Assembly (NCBI GenBank): GCA_009268125.1
Contig: WBOU01000005.1
Span: forward strand, 186,001-250,000
Source of the DNA: Chloroflexia bacterium SDU3-3
GTDB lineage: Bacteria > Chloroflexota > Chloroflexia > Chloroflexales > Roseiflexaceae
DNA: 64,000 nt
Direction: 5' to 3'
Shown: positions 9,689 through 19,061 of the stretch, in pieces
Layout of the letters: every line of letters begins with the position of its first letter
Numbering within the stretch: the first letter of the stretch is position 1
Notes under the pieces: model-generated
Told to the model about the DNA's origin: nothing
Databases searched by the model: none
The model's input: only the letters and a program-made list of their open reading frames with translations
Program-made: the position numbers and the translations under genes

Positions 9689-10016
9689 CAGATAGCTGGA
9701 GCACTGTGTCGCCGGTATGGTTTCCCGTTGGGCATGGCCCAGTATCAGGCCCAACGGGAAGCGCTAAAGCGCAACCCTATCTATAGAGGCACTCGTGCTG
9801 GCTGATTCAAACACACCATAGTCTGGCCCATGTCTATGATAGACATGCCATTTCAGCAAGCTACCCCCAAAAATATACTGATCGATAGACACCTGTACAT
9901 ACAAGCCACTACCACAGCCTCTGCGCCTCTTCCGGTATTTATACTTTTTCACACCAAATATGGGACACCTATTTGGTTTATATATTCTCTTGACATCTGA
10001 AAGCGGATTAGCAAAG
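9689..10016 (+). other. Intergenic region with hairpin and possible promoter
   Basis: 328 bases between glycosyltransferase genes. TTCCCGTTGGGC (9722-9733) pairs with GCCCAACGGGAA (9749-9760), a 12-bp hairpin without a T-tract, probably ending the upstream operon. A TATACT -10-like hexamer (9940-9945) and a TTGACA (9990-9995) are present but not in a convincing -35/-10 pair. No other gene is seen. Confidence 0.45.
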
Positions 10017-12614
10017 ATGAAAAGTATGAATCAGCTATCACAAGAGCGCACCACCGCTTCCGTGATCGCCTCAAGCAGCAAGATCTGGATCGCACTGGCC
10101 CTGGTAGGGATCATGGCAGTCGGCATCGGCCTTCGCTTCTACAACCTGGGGCTCAAAGGCTTCTGGGGCGATGAGATCTGGGCCGCCCAGCGCAGCGCAG
10201 AGCCTGTGCTGACGATCATCCGCGAGTATATCGACACCCCTGGCCCGATCTTCTACCTCCTCTCGCACATCACCCTGCGCTGGTTCCCCTACGAGCAGGC
10301 CGAGACCGCCATGCGCCTGCCGTCGGCGGTGGCCAGCTGCCTGATCATCATGGTGGGCTTCCTCGGGGTGCTTCGCGTGCATGGGCGTGCGGCAGCGTTC
10401 GTGACTGCGGTGCTGCTTGCCGCGTCGCCGTATCAGGTGTGGTATGCGCAAGAGGCTCGGTTCTACGCCGTATCAACGCTGTTTTGCTTTATTGTCTGGT
10501 TTTGTTTTCTTCAGCTTGTCGCTGGCCAGCGCTCCAAGGTGCTGTGGGCCGGGTTTATCGGCAGCAGCGGCCTGGCGCTCTACACCCAGCCGCTGCCGGC
10601 GGCGGTGCTGCTGGTAAGCCTGTTTGGCAGCGTCGCTGTGCTGCTCGCGCCGCGCCGATCGCTGCGGGCGTACCTGCCATGGGTGGCGGCGGCGTTTGCC
10701 ATCGGCCTGCTCTACGCCCCTGTGATCGTGAAGGTGCTGCTCGCCAAGATGACTGACGGCAGCGTGGGCAACTATGTCGACTACGACTCGGGCGATCAGA
10801 TGTTTAACCCCGGTAAGCTACCGTTTACCCAGCTCTCCTCGATGGTGCTCAATGCTATCTTCCGTCAGTTTACGGCGGAAGGGAGTATCTGGGCGATCTT
10901 TCTTGGCCTATACTGCGCTGGCCTGCTCATCCTGCTCTATAGCAAAAAAACGCATCTCATCGTCTCACATCTCTCGCCCTTCTTCGTCATATTCTTTATC
11001 TTTGTGCTTCTTCAGCCGATCAATGGCTTTATCGCCCGATATATCCTCTTCCTTCAGCCAATCTACCTATCGATGGTGGCGGTAGGTATTGTCGAGCTTT
11101 CACGCATCATCATCAACAAGCTACCCCAGATTCGCGCTGCCTATAAGCCAATAGCGGCACCTGTGCTGAGCGGGCTGCTCACGCTGCTGCTGGTCATCCC
11201 CTGCCTGAAGACCATCAACCACAGCTATTCCCAGATGAAGATCAACGACTGGAAGGCGATAGCGCGCTACCTTCATACCAATGTCAGGCCAGGGGATGTG
11301 ATCGTCGGATCTGCCTGGTTTAACACTGCGCTCGATTGGTACGAGATCCCCAAGCACACCACGCTGTTCAACGACTACCAGCAGACCGGCAGCGACTACG
11401 TCAACGCCGGGGCGCGCGTGTGGTATGTCCAGATCAAAAAACATATGGGGCCCTATGGCCAGAGCCTAGCACAGACGCTCACACCCGTGGATGACGCGCT
11501 GTGGATGGAGCCGGGGTTCTCCTACGCGTCGCTGACCAGCTTCTTCCCCCAGTCGGAGGCCCCCGCGCATATCTTTGTCGGCGGCCCTGCCTATGCGCAG
11601 TCGCGCCACTTCTTCGATCTGCCCGAGCCGAACTGGGCCAACCGCAGCTACCGCGGCATCGACCCAGGGCAGACGCTAGGGCTTGAGCTTGGCATGGAAG
11701 GCAGCGCGAGCAGGGCGCTGGCGGTCACCTATTTCGACGGGCCGGGCCAGAACATCCAGGTGGAGATCGCGGGCGCGACCACCGCGCTGCCGATCAACCA
11801 GCGGTATGCCTGGCGCACCGAGCGCGTGCCGGTGCCGAGCGCGGCGGGCACGGTTGTGCCGTTCTCGATCACGGCCATAGGGGAGAACATTGCGGCGGTG
11901 AGCGATGTGGCCCTGGAGCCGCTATCGGATGCGCGGCAGCAGCACTTCACCGAGGTGGCCGAGCCCAACTGGACCGACCGCAGCTACCGGGGCATTGAGC
12001 CTGGGGATAGCGCCGAGCTAGCGCTAGAGCTACGGAGCACGGCGTCGCGGGAGCTGGCGATCACCTATTTTGATGGGCCGGACCAGAACATTGAGGTGAC
12101 GATAGCGGGCGCAACCACCGCACTGCCGATCAGCCAGCAGTTCGCCTGGCGCACCGAGCGCGTGGCGGTGCCGAGCGCGGTGGGGGCTAGCGTGCCGATC
12201 ACGATCACGGCCGTGGGTACGCACACCGCCGCCGTCAGCGATGTGGCGCTGGAGGTGGTGCCGATAGGTCAGTCACACCATTTTACCAGCGTGGCGCAGC
12301 CAAACTGGACCGACCGCAGCTACCAAGGACTAGAGGTGGGCGAGAGCACCGCCCTAACGCTAAGCCTAGAGCCAAGCCAGAGCCGTGTGCTGGCGATCAC
12401 CTACTTTGATGGGCCGGGGCAGGCTGTGCGGGTCGATATGGCGGGCAGCATAACCACGCTGCCAATCGACCAGCAGTTCGCCTGGCGCACCGAGCGCGTG
12501 GCGGTGCCGAGCGCGGCGGGGGCCAGCCTGCCGATCACGATCACGGCGGTGGGTACCCACACGTCCGCCGTCAGCGATGTGGCGCTGGAGTATGCCGCAC
12601 CCCAGCAGCCCTAA
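10017..12614 (+). CDS. GT39/PMT-type membrane glycosyltransferase with three C-terminal repeats
   Basis: About 865 residues from ATG 10017; an in-frame ATG at 9960 is possible, but neither start has a strong ribosome site. Residues up to about 400 are a multi-spanning GT-C domain with the first-loop motif GFWGDEIWAAQ and the SPYQVWYAQEARFYA motif of PMT_2 proteins, which transfer sugars from polyprenyl-phosphate donors on the outer membrane face. Three tandem repeats of exactly 112 residues follow, starting near 531, 643 and 755. Each begins H-F-x-x-x-x-(E/Q)-P-N-W and contains R-S-Y-(R/Q)-G, Y-F-D-G-P and W-R-T-E-R-V. The repeats look like an extracytoplasmic beta module of unknown function. 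The 3' end overlaps the next gene slightly. Confidence 0.87.
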   Translation: MKSMNQLSQERTTASVIASSSKIWIALALVGIMAVGIGLRFYNLGLKGFWGDEIWAAQRSAEPVLTIIREYIDTPGPIFYLLSHITLRWFPYEQAETAMRLPSAVASCLIIMVGFLGVLRVHGRAAAFVTAVLLAASPYQVWYAQEARFYAVSTLFCFIVWFCFLQLVAGQRSKVLWAGFIGSSGLALYTQPLPAAVLLVSLFGSVAVLLAPRRSLRAYLPWVAAAFAIGLLYAPVIVKVLLAKMTDGSVGNYVDYDSGDQMFNPGKLPFTQLSSMVLNAIFRQFTAEGSIWAIFLGLYCAGLLILLYSKKTHLIVSHLSPFFVIFFIFVLLQPINGFIARYILFLQPIYLSMVAVGIVELSRIIINKLPQIRAAYKPIAAPVLSGLLTLLLVIPCLKTINHSYSQMKINDWKAIARYLHTNVRPGDVIVGSAWFNTALDWYEIPKHTTLFNDYQQTGSDYVNAGARVWYVQIKKHMGPYGQSLAQTLTPVDDALWMEPGFSYASLTSFFPQSEAPAHIFVGGPAYAQSRHFFDLPEPNWANRSYRGIDPGQTLGLELGMEGSASRALAVTYFDGPGQNIQVEIAGATTALPINQRYAWRTERVPVPSAAGTVVPFSITAIGENIAAVSDVALEPLSDARQQHFTEVAEPNWTDRSYRGIEPGDSAELALELRSTASRELAITYFDGPDQNIEVTIAGATTALPISQQFAWRTERVAVPSAVGASVPITITAVGTHTAAVSDVALEVVPIGQSHHFTSVAQPNWTDRSYQGLEVGESTALTLSLEPSQSRVLAITYFDGPGQAVRVDMAGSITTLPIDQQFAWRTERVAVPSAAGASLPITITAVGTHTSAVSDVALEYAAPQQP

Positions 12615-13656
12615 ACCAAAAAGCTACCTGCAAGCGCCGAGAGGTATTGTGCAGCCCGTCTTCATCCACAGCCAGCTCGGCGCTTCATCCCGATACCGCG
12701 TCGAACATCAGAAAGAGCAGTGCCGCCCAGCCGCCGGGGGCGCGCTGCTCTACCTTCACCGCATCCCGCTCACCTCGCGATCGCTGCCGATGGTGGCGTC
12801 GGCCAAGCTGCGGCGCGTGCCCGTGGTATTCGACACCGACGACCTGGTGTGGGATGAGCGCGAGCGCGAGTACAACCACCTGGATGCCCACTACCCGCCT
12901 GCGGTGGTGCGCCAGATTCTCAGGGGCACGCGGCGCATGCGCGCCATGATGCGCCTGGCCGATGCGCTGGTGCTCTCGACGCCCTACCTGGCGCAGCTGG
13001 CAGCGCAGCGCTTCCGCCAGCCAGCCTATGTCAACCTCAACGCGCTCTCACACGAGCAGGTGGCGCTCTCGCACCGCGCGTGGCAAGCGCGCACGCGGCG
13101 CAGCGATGCGCCTATCATTATCGGCTACTTCTCGGGGCAGGCCAAGGTGCACGACGAAGATGTGGCCAGCATCGCCCCGGCGCTCAGCCACGTCCTGCAG
13201 CACTACCCGCATGTGCGGCTGCGGATCTACGGCGGGCTGCGGCTTCTGGGCGGGCTAGAGCACCAGCGCTTCGCCGGGCAGATCGAGCGCCGCGACGCGG
13301 TGGACTGGCGCGATCTGCCCGACCAGATCGCCCAGGTGGATATCAACATCGCCCCGCTGATCGACAACCCGCAGCGGCGCGCCAAGAGCGCGGTAAAGTA
13401 CCTTGAGGCTGCGGCGGTGGGCGTGCCCACGGTCGCGGCAAAGCGGGAGCCATACGCCCTGATCGAGCACGGGAAGACCGGCCTGCTGGCGTGGCCCCCC
13501 GACGAGTGGCGCGATAGCCTCGCCATGCTGATCGAGGATGGCCAGCTACGCACGGCGCTGGGCGAGGCCGCGCGCGCCGATGTGCTGGCACACCACACCA
13601 CCAGCGCGCGGGCCGACAGCTTCAACCGCATCCTAGAGGAGATCGCTAGACGATGA
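12592..13656 (+). CDS. Glycosyltransferase, GT4-like
   Basis: About 354 residues from ATG 12592, inside the end of the preceding gene; an ATG at 12577 is also in frame. The N-terminal domain has SRYRVEHQ and VVFDTDDLVWDE, seen in glycosyltransferases often found in surface-glycan clusters. The C-terminal domain has IGYFSGQAKVHDED, INIAPLIDNPQRRAKSAVKY and GKTGLLAWPPDEW, the GT4-type donor-binding half. It is joined to the next gene by an ATGA overlap, so the two are translationally coupled. Donor and acceptor are unknown. Confidence 0.85.
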   Translation: MPHPSSPKPKSYLQAPRGIVQPVFIHSQLGASSRYRVEHQKEQCRPAAGGALLYLHRIPLTSRSLPMVASAKLRRVPVVFDTDDLVWDEREREYNHLDAHYPPAVVRQILRGTRRMRAMMRLADALVLSTPYLAQLAAQRFRQPAYVNLNALSHEQVALSHRAWQARTRRSDAPIIIGYFSGQAKVHDEDVASIAPALSHVLQHYPHVRLRIYGGLRLLGGLEHQRFAGQIERRDAVDWRDLPDQIAQVDINIAPLIDNPQRRAKSAVKYLEAAAVGVPTVAAKREPYALIEHGKTGLLAWPPDEWRDSLAMLIEDGQLRTALGEAARADVLAHHTTSARADSFNRILEEIARR

Positions 13657-14975
13657 GCCATCTGCTCCTGATCGTGCCATGGCTCAGCATGGGCGGCGCG
13701 GACAAGTTCAACCTCGATCTGCTGCGACAGCTGGCCCTGCGCGGGTGGGGGGCGACGCTGGTCACCACCCAGGAGAGCGAGCACCCCTGGCGGGAACTGT
13801 TCGCGAGCGCGTGCGACGACATCGTCGATCTGGCCAGCACCCCCGCCCCGCAGCGACCCGAGCAGCTGGCCGAGCTGGCAACAAGCCGCCGGGCGGATGT
13901 GGTGCTGATCGCCCACTCGGACTTTGGCTACCACGCGCTGCCCTACCTGCGGGCGCGGCACCCCAGCGCCGCCTATGTCGACTACTGCCACATGGAGGAG
14001 CAGTGGGGCGATGGCGGCTACCCCCGGCTGAGCCTCGATGCGAGCGCCTGGCTCGATCTGCAGATCGTCTCCTCGTCGCACCTGCGGGAGTGGTACATCG
14101 AGCGGGGCGGCCAGCCCGATCAGGTGGCCGTGGCCACCACCAACATCGACCCCGCCGACTGGGACGCAGCCCGCTACCGCCGCGCCGACATCCGCGCCGC
14201 GCTCGGGGTCGCGCAGAGCGCGCCGGTGGCGCTCTACGCCGGGCGGCTGGCGCGCCAGAAGCAGCCGCTGCTGGCCATGGATGTGCTGCGCGAGGTGGCC
14301 TTGGCGCACCCCGATGCGGTCTTCCTGATCGCAGGCGATGGCCAGTTCGCGCCCTATGTGCGCGGCTTCGTGCGGGCGCAGCGGCTGGGGCGGCAGGTCC
14401 GCTTCCTGGGCGCGCAGCCCTCGGCGCGCATGCGCGAGCTGCTGGCCGCCAGCGATGTGCTCTTCCTGCCATCGCAGATGGAGGGCATCTCGCTGGCGAT
14501 CTACGAGGCCATGGCCATGGGCGTGGTGCCGCTGAGCGCCCATGTGGGCGGCCAGGCCGAGCTGGTAACGCCCGAGACGGGCGTGCTGGTGCGGCGTGGC
14601 CCCGACGAGCGCGCGGCCTATGCGCGGCAGCTGCGCGCGCTGCTGAGCGACATGGAGCGCACCCGCCAGCTGGGGGCGGCGGCGCGCCAGCGCGTCGCGC
14701 AGCACTTCCGCCTCGATCAGATGGGCGAGCGCATGGACGCGCTGCTGGCCGAGGCCCTGCGGCGGCACCGCCAGCAGCCCCGCCCGCCCATCAGCCAGGC
14801 GCAGGCCCAGGAGTCGGCGCACAGGGCCAGGGCCGAGGCAATGCGAAACCTGCAGCAGAGCGAGCAGCTCAACCGCCCGCTGCGCAAACGCGCCCGGCAG
14901 ATCTTCTGGTGGGCGGTGGAGCACGGCGCATGGCCGCTGGTCGCCATACGAGAGAAGCTGAAAACACAGCCATAA
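13653..14975 (+). CDS. Glycosyltransferase family 4
   Basis: 440 residues. The N-terminus MSHLLLIVPWLSMGGADKF is the GT4 acceptor-side start with a glycine-rich loop. YAGRLARQKQPLLAMDVL, FLIAGDG, VRFLGAQPS, DVLFLPSQMEGISLAIYEAM (the E-x7-E donor motif) and VGGQAELVTPETGVLV follow. The acceptor-side segment DYCHMEEQWGDGGYPR recurs almost unchanged in the C-terminal half of the fusion gene at 15838-18093, so the two are paralogues. The last ~70 residues are Arg/Gln-rich with a terminal amphipathic, possibly membrane-associated, segment. It starts by 4-bp overlap with the upstream gene. Confidence 0.9.
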   Translation: MSHLLLIVPWLSMGGADKFNLDLLRQLALRGWGATLVTTQESEHPWRELFASACDDIVDLASTPAPQRPEQLAELATSRRADVVLIAHSDFGYHALPYLRARHPSAAYVDYCHMEEQWGDGGYPRLSLDASAWLDLQIVSSSHLREWYIERGGQPDQVAVATTNIDPADWDAARYRRADIRAALGVAQSAPVALYAGRLARQKQPLLAMDVLREVALAHPDAVFLIAGDGQFAPYVRGFVRAQRLGRQVRFLGAQPSARMRELLAASDVLFLPSQMEGISLAIYEAMAMGVVPLSAHVGGQAELVTPETGVLVRRGPDERAAYARQLRALLSDMERTRQLGAAARQRVAQHFRLDQMGERMDALLAEALRRHRQQPRPPISQAQAQESAHRARAEAMRNLQQSEQLNRPLRKRARQIFWWAVEHGAWPLVAIREKLKTQP

Positions 14976-15036
14976 CGGGCAATCTGTAGCGGCGATTCTG
15001 AGGCATATGGCCAGCAAACACCTGAAGACAAGCTGC

Positions 15037-15042
15037 TATAAT
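15037..15042 (+). promoter_or_regulatory. Likely -10 element for the GT2 gene at 15083
   Basis: TATAAT lies in a 107-bp gap, 40 bases before the next start codon, and is unusually AT-rich for this region. No good -35 is visible. Confidence 0.4.
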
Positions 15043-15082
15043 AGCCCTGCCTATGCCGCTAAAATTTATTTAAAGGGTATTT

Positions 15083-15832
15083 ATGGACCGTCTTTCGCCG
15101 ACAATGATATCAAATCATACCCGCAGCGATCTGCCAGAAAAATCGAAGCCGGTACTCAGTATTATTATCCCCTGCTATAACGAAGAGCCAACACTCGTCA
15201 AGATCCTTGACGCGGTGCGGGCGGTCGATATCGATAAAGAGATCATTGCCGTTGATGACAACTCGTCCGACCAGACCTACCGCCTGCTGCAGCAGCAGGC
15301 CGAGCAGGACCCATCGTTCAAAGTCGTGCACCACACCAAAAACATGGGCAAGGGCGCGGCGGTGCGCAGCGGCCTGGCGCAGGCCAGCGGCCAGATCGTG
15401 CTGATCCAAGACGCCGACCTTGAGTACGACCCGCAGGACTACTACGAGCTGGTGCGCCCGATCATGGATGGCAAGGTGGATGTGGTGTTCGGCAGCCGGT
15501 TCATGGGCCGCCACACCGGCATGTACTTCTGGAATGCGCTGGGCAACAAGGGCCTGACCTTCCTCACCAACTTCCTGTTCAACGCCTGGATCTCGGACAT
15601 GGAGACCTGCTACAAGGCCATGCGCACCGAGATCATGAAGAGCCTGAAGCTAGAGAGCAACGACTTCCGGCTGGAGCCGGAGATCACCGCCAAGATTCTG
15701 CGCAAGGGCTACCGCATCTACGAGGTGCCGATCAGCTACCTGGGCCGCACCTACGAGGAGGGTAAGAAGATGCGCCCCAGCCAGGGCTTCTACGCCATCC
15801 TCGCGCTGCTGCGCTACCGCTTTCTGAAGTAG
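15083..15832 (+). CDS. GT2 glycosyltransferase, polyprenyl-phosphate sugar synthase type
   Basis: 249 residues. LSIIIPCYNEEPTL, AVDDNSSD and QDADLEYDPQDYYELV (the DxD-type metal/nucleotide site) are the hallmarks of the DPM1/DPG synthase branch of GT2. There is no C-terminal membrane domain. Enzymes of this branch charge polyprenyl phosphate with a hexose, which would supply the donor for the two PMT/GT39-type membrane transferases of this cluster (10017-12614 and 21713-23314). The substrate pairing is inference. The next gene begins 5 bp after the stop. Confidence 0.9.
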   Translation: MDRLSPTMISNHTRSDLPEKSKPVLSIIIPCYNEEPTLVKILDAVRAVDIDKEIIAVDDNSSDQTYRLLQQQAEQDPSFKVVHHTKNMGKGAAVRSGLAQASGQIVLIQDADLEYDPQDYYELVRPIMDGKVDVVFGSRFMGRHTGMYFWNALGNKGLTFLTNFLFNAWISDMETCYKAMRTEIMKSLKLESNDFRLEPEITAKILRKGYRIYEVPISYLGRTYEEGKKMRPSQGFYAILALLRYRFLK

Positions 15833-15837
15833 GCCGC

Positions 15838-18093
15838 ATGCACCCCCTCGACCCAGCCCAGCCCAGCTACGGCTACGCCGCCGCCGACCCGAGCGCGCCG
15901 CCTGCGGTGAGCGTCATCACCCCCTACTACAACACCGGCCCCATATTCTTGGAGACAGCGCGCTCGCTGCTGCGCCAGTCGCTGCAGCAGTGGGAGTGGA
16001 TCATCGTCAACGATGGGACGAGCGACCCCGCAGCGCTGCGGGCGCTGCTGCCCTTCCGCAGCGCCGACGCGCGCATCCGCGTGGTAGACCAGCCCAACGG
16101 CGGGCTGCCCGCCGCGCGCAACGCCGGGGCGGCGCTGGCGCGGGCCGACCTGCTGTTCTTCCTCGACAGCGACGACCTGCTGGCCCCCACCGCGCTGGAG
16201 AAGCTGGCCTGGTCGCTGGCATCGCACCCCGGCAGCGCCTTCGCCACGGGCTGGAGCGCGACCTTCGGCCATAAGAACTTCCTGTGGCCGCGCGGCTTCG
16301 AGACGCGCTACGCCTTCCTGCACGAGAACATGACCAGCCCGCAGGTGATGGTGCGCCGCAGCAGCTTCGACACGGCGGGCGGCTTCGACGCGGCGCGCCG
16401 CAAGGGCATGGAGGACTACGAGTTCTGGCTGCGCTGCGCATCCAAGGGCATGTGGGGCCACGATGTGCACGAGTACCTGATCTGGGTGCGCAGCAAGGCC
16501 CCCGAGACCTACACCAGCTACCGCTGGAGCTTCCAGGATGACCCCGGCGCGCTGGCCGCCTTCAACCGCGAGATGCGCGCGCGCTACCCGCAGCTCTACC
16601 GCCACGGCCTGCCCCGCGTGGGCGGCGCGGGCGGCGGCCTGCTGGGCACCTACGCGCCGATCGACGACACGCTGCCGCTGCGCAACCCGCTGGCCGCGCG
16701 GCCTGGCCAGCGGCGCATCCTGCTGCTGATGCCGTGGGCCAGGATCGGCGGGGCCGACCGCTTTGCGCTGGACATGGCGGCGGGCCTGGTGGCGCGGGGC
16801 GATCTGGTGAGCGTGGCGCTGCTGCGCGATGAGCCGCACACGCTGATGGACGAGCTGCTGCAGATCACGCCCGATGTCTTCAACCTGGCCGCATTCCTCA
16901 CCCCCGCCGACTTCCCGCGCTTCCTGCGCTATCTGATCGAGTCGCGCCAGATCACCACGGTGGTGCTGGCCAACAGCCTGCTGGCCTACCAGCTGCTGCC
17001 CTACTTGCGCGCCCACTGCCCCGGCGTGGCGATGGTGGACTACCTGCATATGGAGGAGGAGGGCTGGCGCGATGGCGGGCTGCCCCGCGCTGGGATCGAC
17101 CACGAGGACTATCTAGACCTGCACATCGTGGCCTCGCAGCACCTGGGGCGCTGGATGGCGGCGCGCGGCGCGCGGCCCGAGCGCACCGAGGTCTGCACGA
17201 TCAACATCGACGAGCAGCTGTGGCAGCAGCAGCCAGGCCAGGCCCAGGCGGTGCGCGCCGAGCTGGGGCTACCCAGCGAGACCGCGCTGCTGCTCTTCCC
17301 GGCGCGGCTGGTGGCCCAGAAGCGCCCTCGGCTGATGGCCGAGATCGTGCGGCGGCTGCGCGAGCGCGGGGCCAATCTGGTGTGCCTAGCGGCAGGCGGC
17401 GGCGAGGACAGCGGCTGGCTGCGGCGCTATGTGCGCACGCACCGCCTACAGCAGCACCTACGGCTGCTCGGCCCGCAGCCCTCGGCGCGGGTGCGCGCCC
17501 TGATGGACGCCGCCGATATCGTGCTGCTGCCATCCGAGCAGGAGGGCATCGCGCTGGCGCTCTACGAGGCCATGGCCATGGGCGCGGTGCCGGTGGCCGC
17601 CCAGGTCGGCGGCCAGGCCGAGCTAGTCACTCCCGAGTGCGGCGTGCTGATCGCGCAGGGCGAGGGCGAGCTGGCAGCCTATGTGGAGGCCATCGAGCAG
17701 CTGATCGCATCGCCCCAGCGGCGCGCCGCCATGGCCCAGGCCGGGCGGGCGCGGATCGAGGCCCACTTCAGCCACCAGGCCATGCTCAGCCGCATGCAGG
17801 CGCTCTTCGACCAGGCCGCCGCCCTGGCCCAGGCCGACCCGCGCCCGCCGGTGAGCGCGGGCCAGGGCCACGCCGCCGCCGCGCTGGCCATCGAGCACCA
17901 CCAGCTGGAATCCAGGCTGCGCGGGCTGCCCCCGGTGCGGCTGGCCCTGCGCCTGCGCCAGTCGCCTATCGGCGGCCTCGCGGGGGCGGCGGCGCACATC
18001 CGCAGCGGCATCGAGCAGATCGACCGGACATCCTACATGCTTCGCAGGGCCGCAGCCGCCAGGCTGCGCAGGCTGCGCGGCGCTGTGCGATAG
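15838..18093 (+). CDS. Bifunctional GT2-GT4 glycosyltransferase
   Basis: 751 residues. Residues about 18-270 are a GT2 domain (VSVITPYYNTGPIF, IIVNDGTSD, FFLDSDDLLAPT, a GMEDYEFWLRC acceptor motif). Residues about 295-680 are a GT4 domain (ILLLMPWARIGGADRF, FPARLVAQKRPRLM, LRLLGPQPSARV, EQEGIALALYEAMAMG, VGGQAELVTPECGVLI). The GT4 half is paralogous to the protein at 13653-14975, sharing the HMEE-DGG-PR segment and the QAELVTPE-GVL block. The C-terminal ~70 residues are basic. Fusion implies two successive sugar additions by one polypeptide. It begins 5 bp after the DPM1-like gene and is followed after 7 bp by another GT2. Confidence 0.9.
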   Translation: MHPLDPAQPSYGYAAADPSAPPAVSVITPYYNTGPIFLETARSLLRQSLQQWEWIIVNDGTSDPAALRALLPFRSADARIRVVDQPNGGLPAARNAGAALARADLLFFLDSDDLLAPTALEKLAWSLASHPGSAFATGWSATFGHKNFLWPRGFETRYAFLHENMTSPQVMVRRSSFDTAGGFDAARRKGMEDYEFWLRCASKGMWGHDVHEYLIWVRSKAPETYTSYRWSFQDDPGALAAFNREMRARYPQLYRHGLPRVGGAGGGLLGTYAPIDDTLPLRNPLAARPGQRRILLLMPWARIGGADRFALDMAAGLVARGDLVSVALLRDEPHTLMDELLQITPDVFNLAAFLTPADFPRFLRYLIESRQITTVVLANSLLAYQLLPYLRAHCPGVAMVDYLHMEEEGWRDGGLPRAGIDHEDYLDLHIVASQHLGRWMAARGARPERTEVCTINIDEQLWQQQPGQAQAVRAELGLPSETALLLFPARLVAQKRPRLMAEIVRRLRERGANLVCLAAGGGEDSGWLRRYVRTHRLQQHLRLLGPQPSARVRALMDAADIVLLPSEQEGIALALYEAMAMGAVPVAAQVGGQAELVTPECGVLIAQGEGELAAYVEAIEQLIASPQRRAAMAQAGRARIEAHFSHQAMLSRMQALFDQAAALAQADPRPPVSAGQGHAAAALAIEHHQLESRLRGLPPVRLALRLRQSPIGGLAGAAAHIRSGIEQIDRTSYMLRRAAAARLRRLRGAVR

Positions 18094-18100
18094 GCATACC

Positions 18101-19033
18101 ATGAGCGAAACTCGGCAGCCGCCGCAGGTGGCGGTGATCATCCCCTGCTACAACCACGCCCGCACGCTCCCCGCCACGGTGGCAAGCGTGGTGGGACAGA
18201 CCTACCCCAGCTGGGAGATCATCATCATCGATGATGGTAGCGCCGATGGCTCGGCCCAGGTTGCCGAGCAGCTGATCGAGCGCTTTTCCACGCGCTGCAT
18301 ACGCCTCATCCAGCAGCCAAACGGCGGGCAGGGGGCCGCGCGCAATCGCGGCATCGCCGCCACCAGCGCGCCCTACATTCTGCCGCTCGACGCCGACGAC
18401 CTGATCGACGCCCACACGCTTGAGCGCATGGTCGCGCTGATCGAGGCGGACAGCACATGCGGCTTTGTCACCGCCAACGCCCGCTTCTTCGGCGAGGAGA
18501 CGGGCATATGGTCGGGTGGCGAGCCAAGCCTTGAGCGCATGCGCTTCGACTGCCGCACCACGATCTCCGCCCTCTTCCGCAGGCAGGCGTGGGCAGCGGT
18601 GTGCGGGTTCGACGAGGATCGCGCGGCGCAAGGCTACGAGGACTGGGACTTCTGGCTGCGCCTGATCGAAGGGGGCTGGCATGGCACACACCTCCCCGCC
18701 ATGCTTATCTGGTATCGCCGCAGCGCCAGCGGCCAGCTGACCCGCGCAACCCGCGAGGATCTGCGATTCCGCGCCCAGATGGTGCACAGGCACCCCACGC
18801 TCTACCCCCCGGCATTTCGCCCCTGGGCCATGGCCGTGCTCGGCGGCTGGCCCAGCCACAGCGCCGCGCGCTGGTGGGGGTGGTATGCCTGGTACAGCGC
18901 ACTGGTGGGCCGCCACGCCCCGCACGAGCTGCCCAAGACCCTGCTGCGCCCCGCGTTTAAGGCCATCGGGCCGCACGCCCAGATGTATGCGCGACGGCTC
19001 GCCCAGGCCATCGGGGTTAGCCGCAGAGCCTAG
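18101..19033 (+). CDS. GT2 glycosyltransferase
   Basis: 310 residues. VAVIIPCYNHARTLPATV, IIIIDDGSADGS, RNRGIAATSAPYILPLDADD (DxD site) and YEDWDFWLRLIEGGW (acceptor/base region) identify an inverting GT2 enzyme. The C-terminal ~90 residues are Trp-, His- and Arg-rich and lack an obvious membrane helix. Seven bases separate it from the upstream fusion gene. Sugar specificity is unknown. Confidence 0.9.
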   Translation: MSETRQPPQVAVIIPCYNHARTLPATVASVVGQTYPSWEIIIIDDGSADGSAQVAEQLIERFSTRCIRLIQQPNGGQGAARNRGIAATSAPYILPLDADDLIDAHTLERMVALIEADSTCGFVTANARFFGEETGIWSGGEPSLERMRFDCRTTISALFRRQAWAAVCGFDEDRAAQGYEDWDFWLRLIEGGWHGTHLPAMLIWYRRSASGQLTRATREDLRFRAQMVHRHPTLYPPAFRPWAMAVLGGWPSHSAARWWGWYAWYSALVGRHAPHELPKTLLRPAFKAIGPHAQMYARRLAQAIGVSRRA

Positions 19034-19061
19034 GTAGGCCATAGCAAGAAAGAAATCGGCC

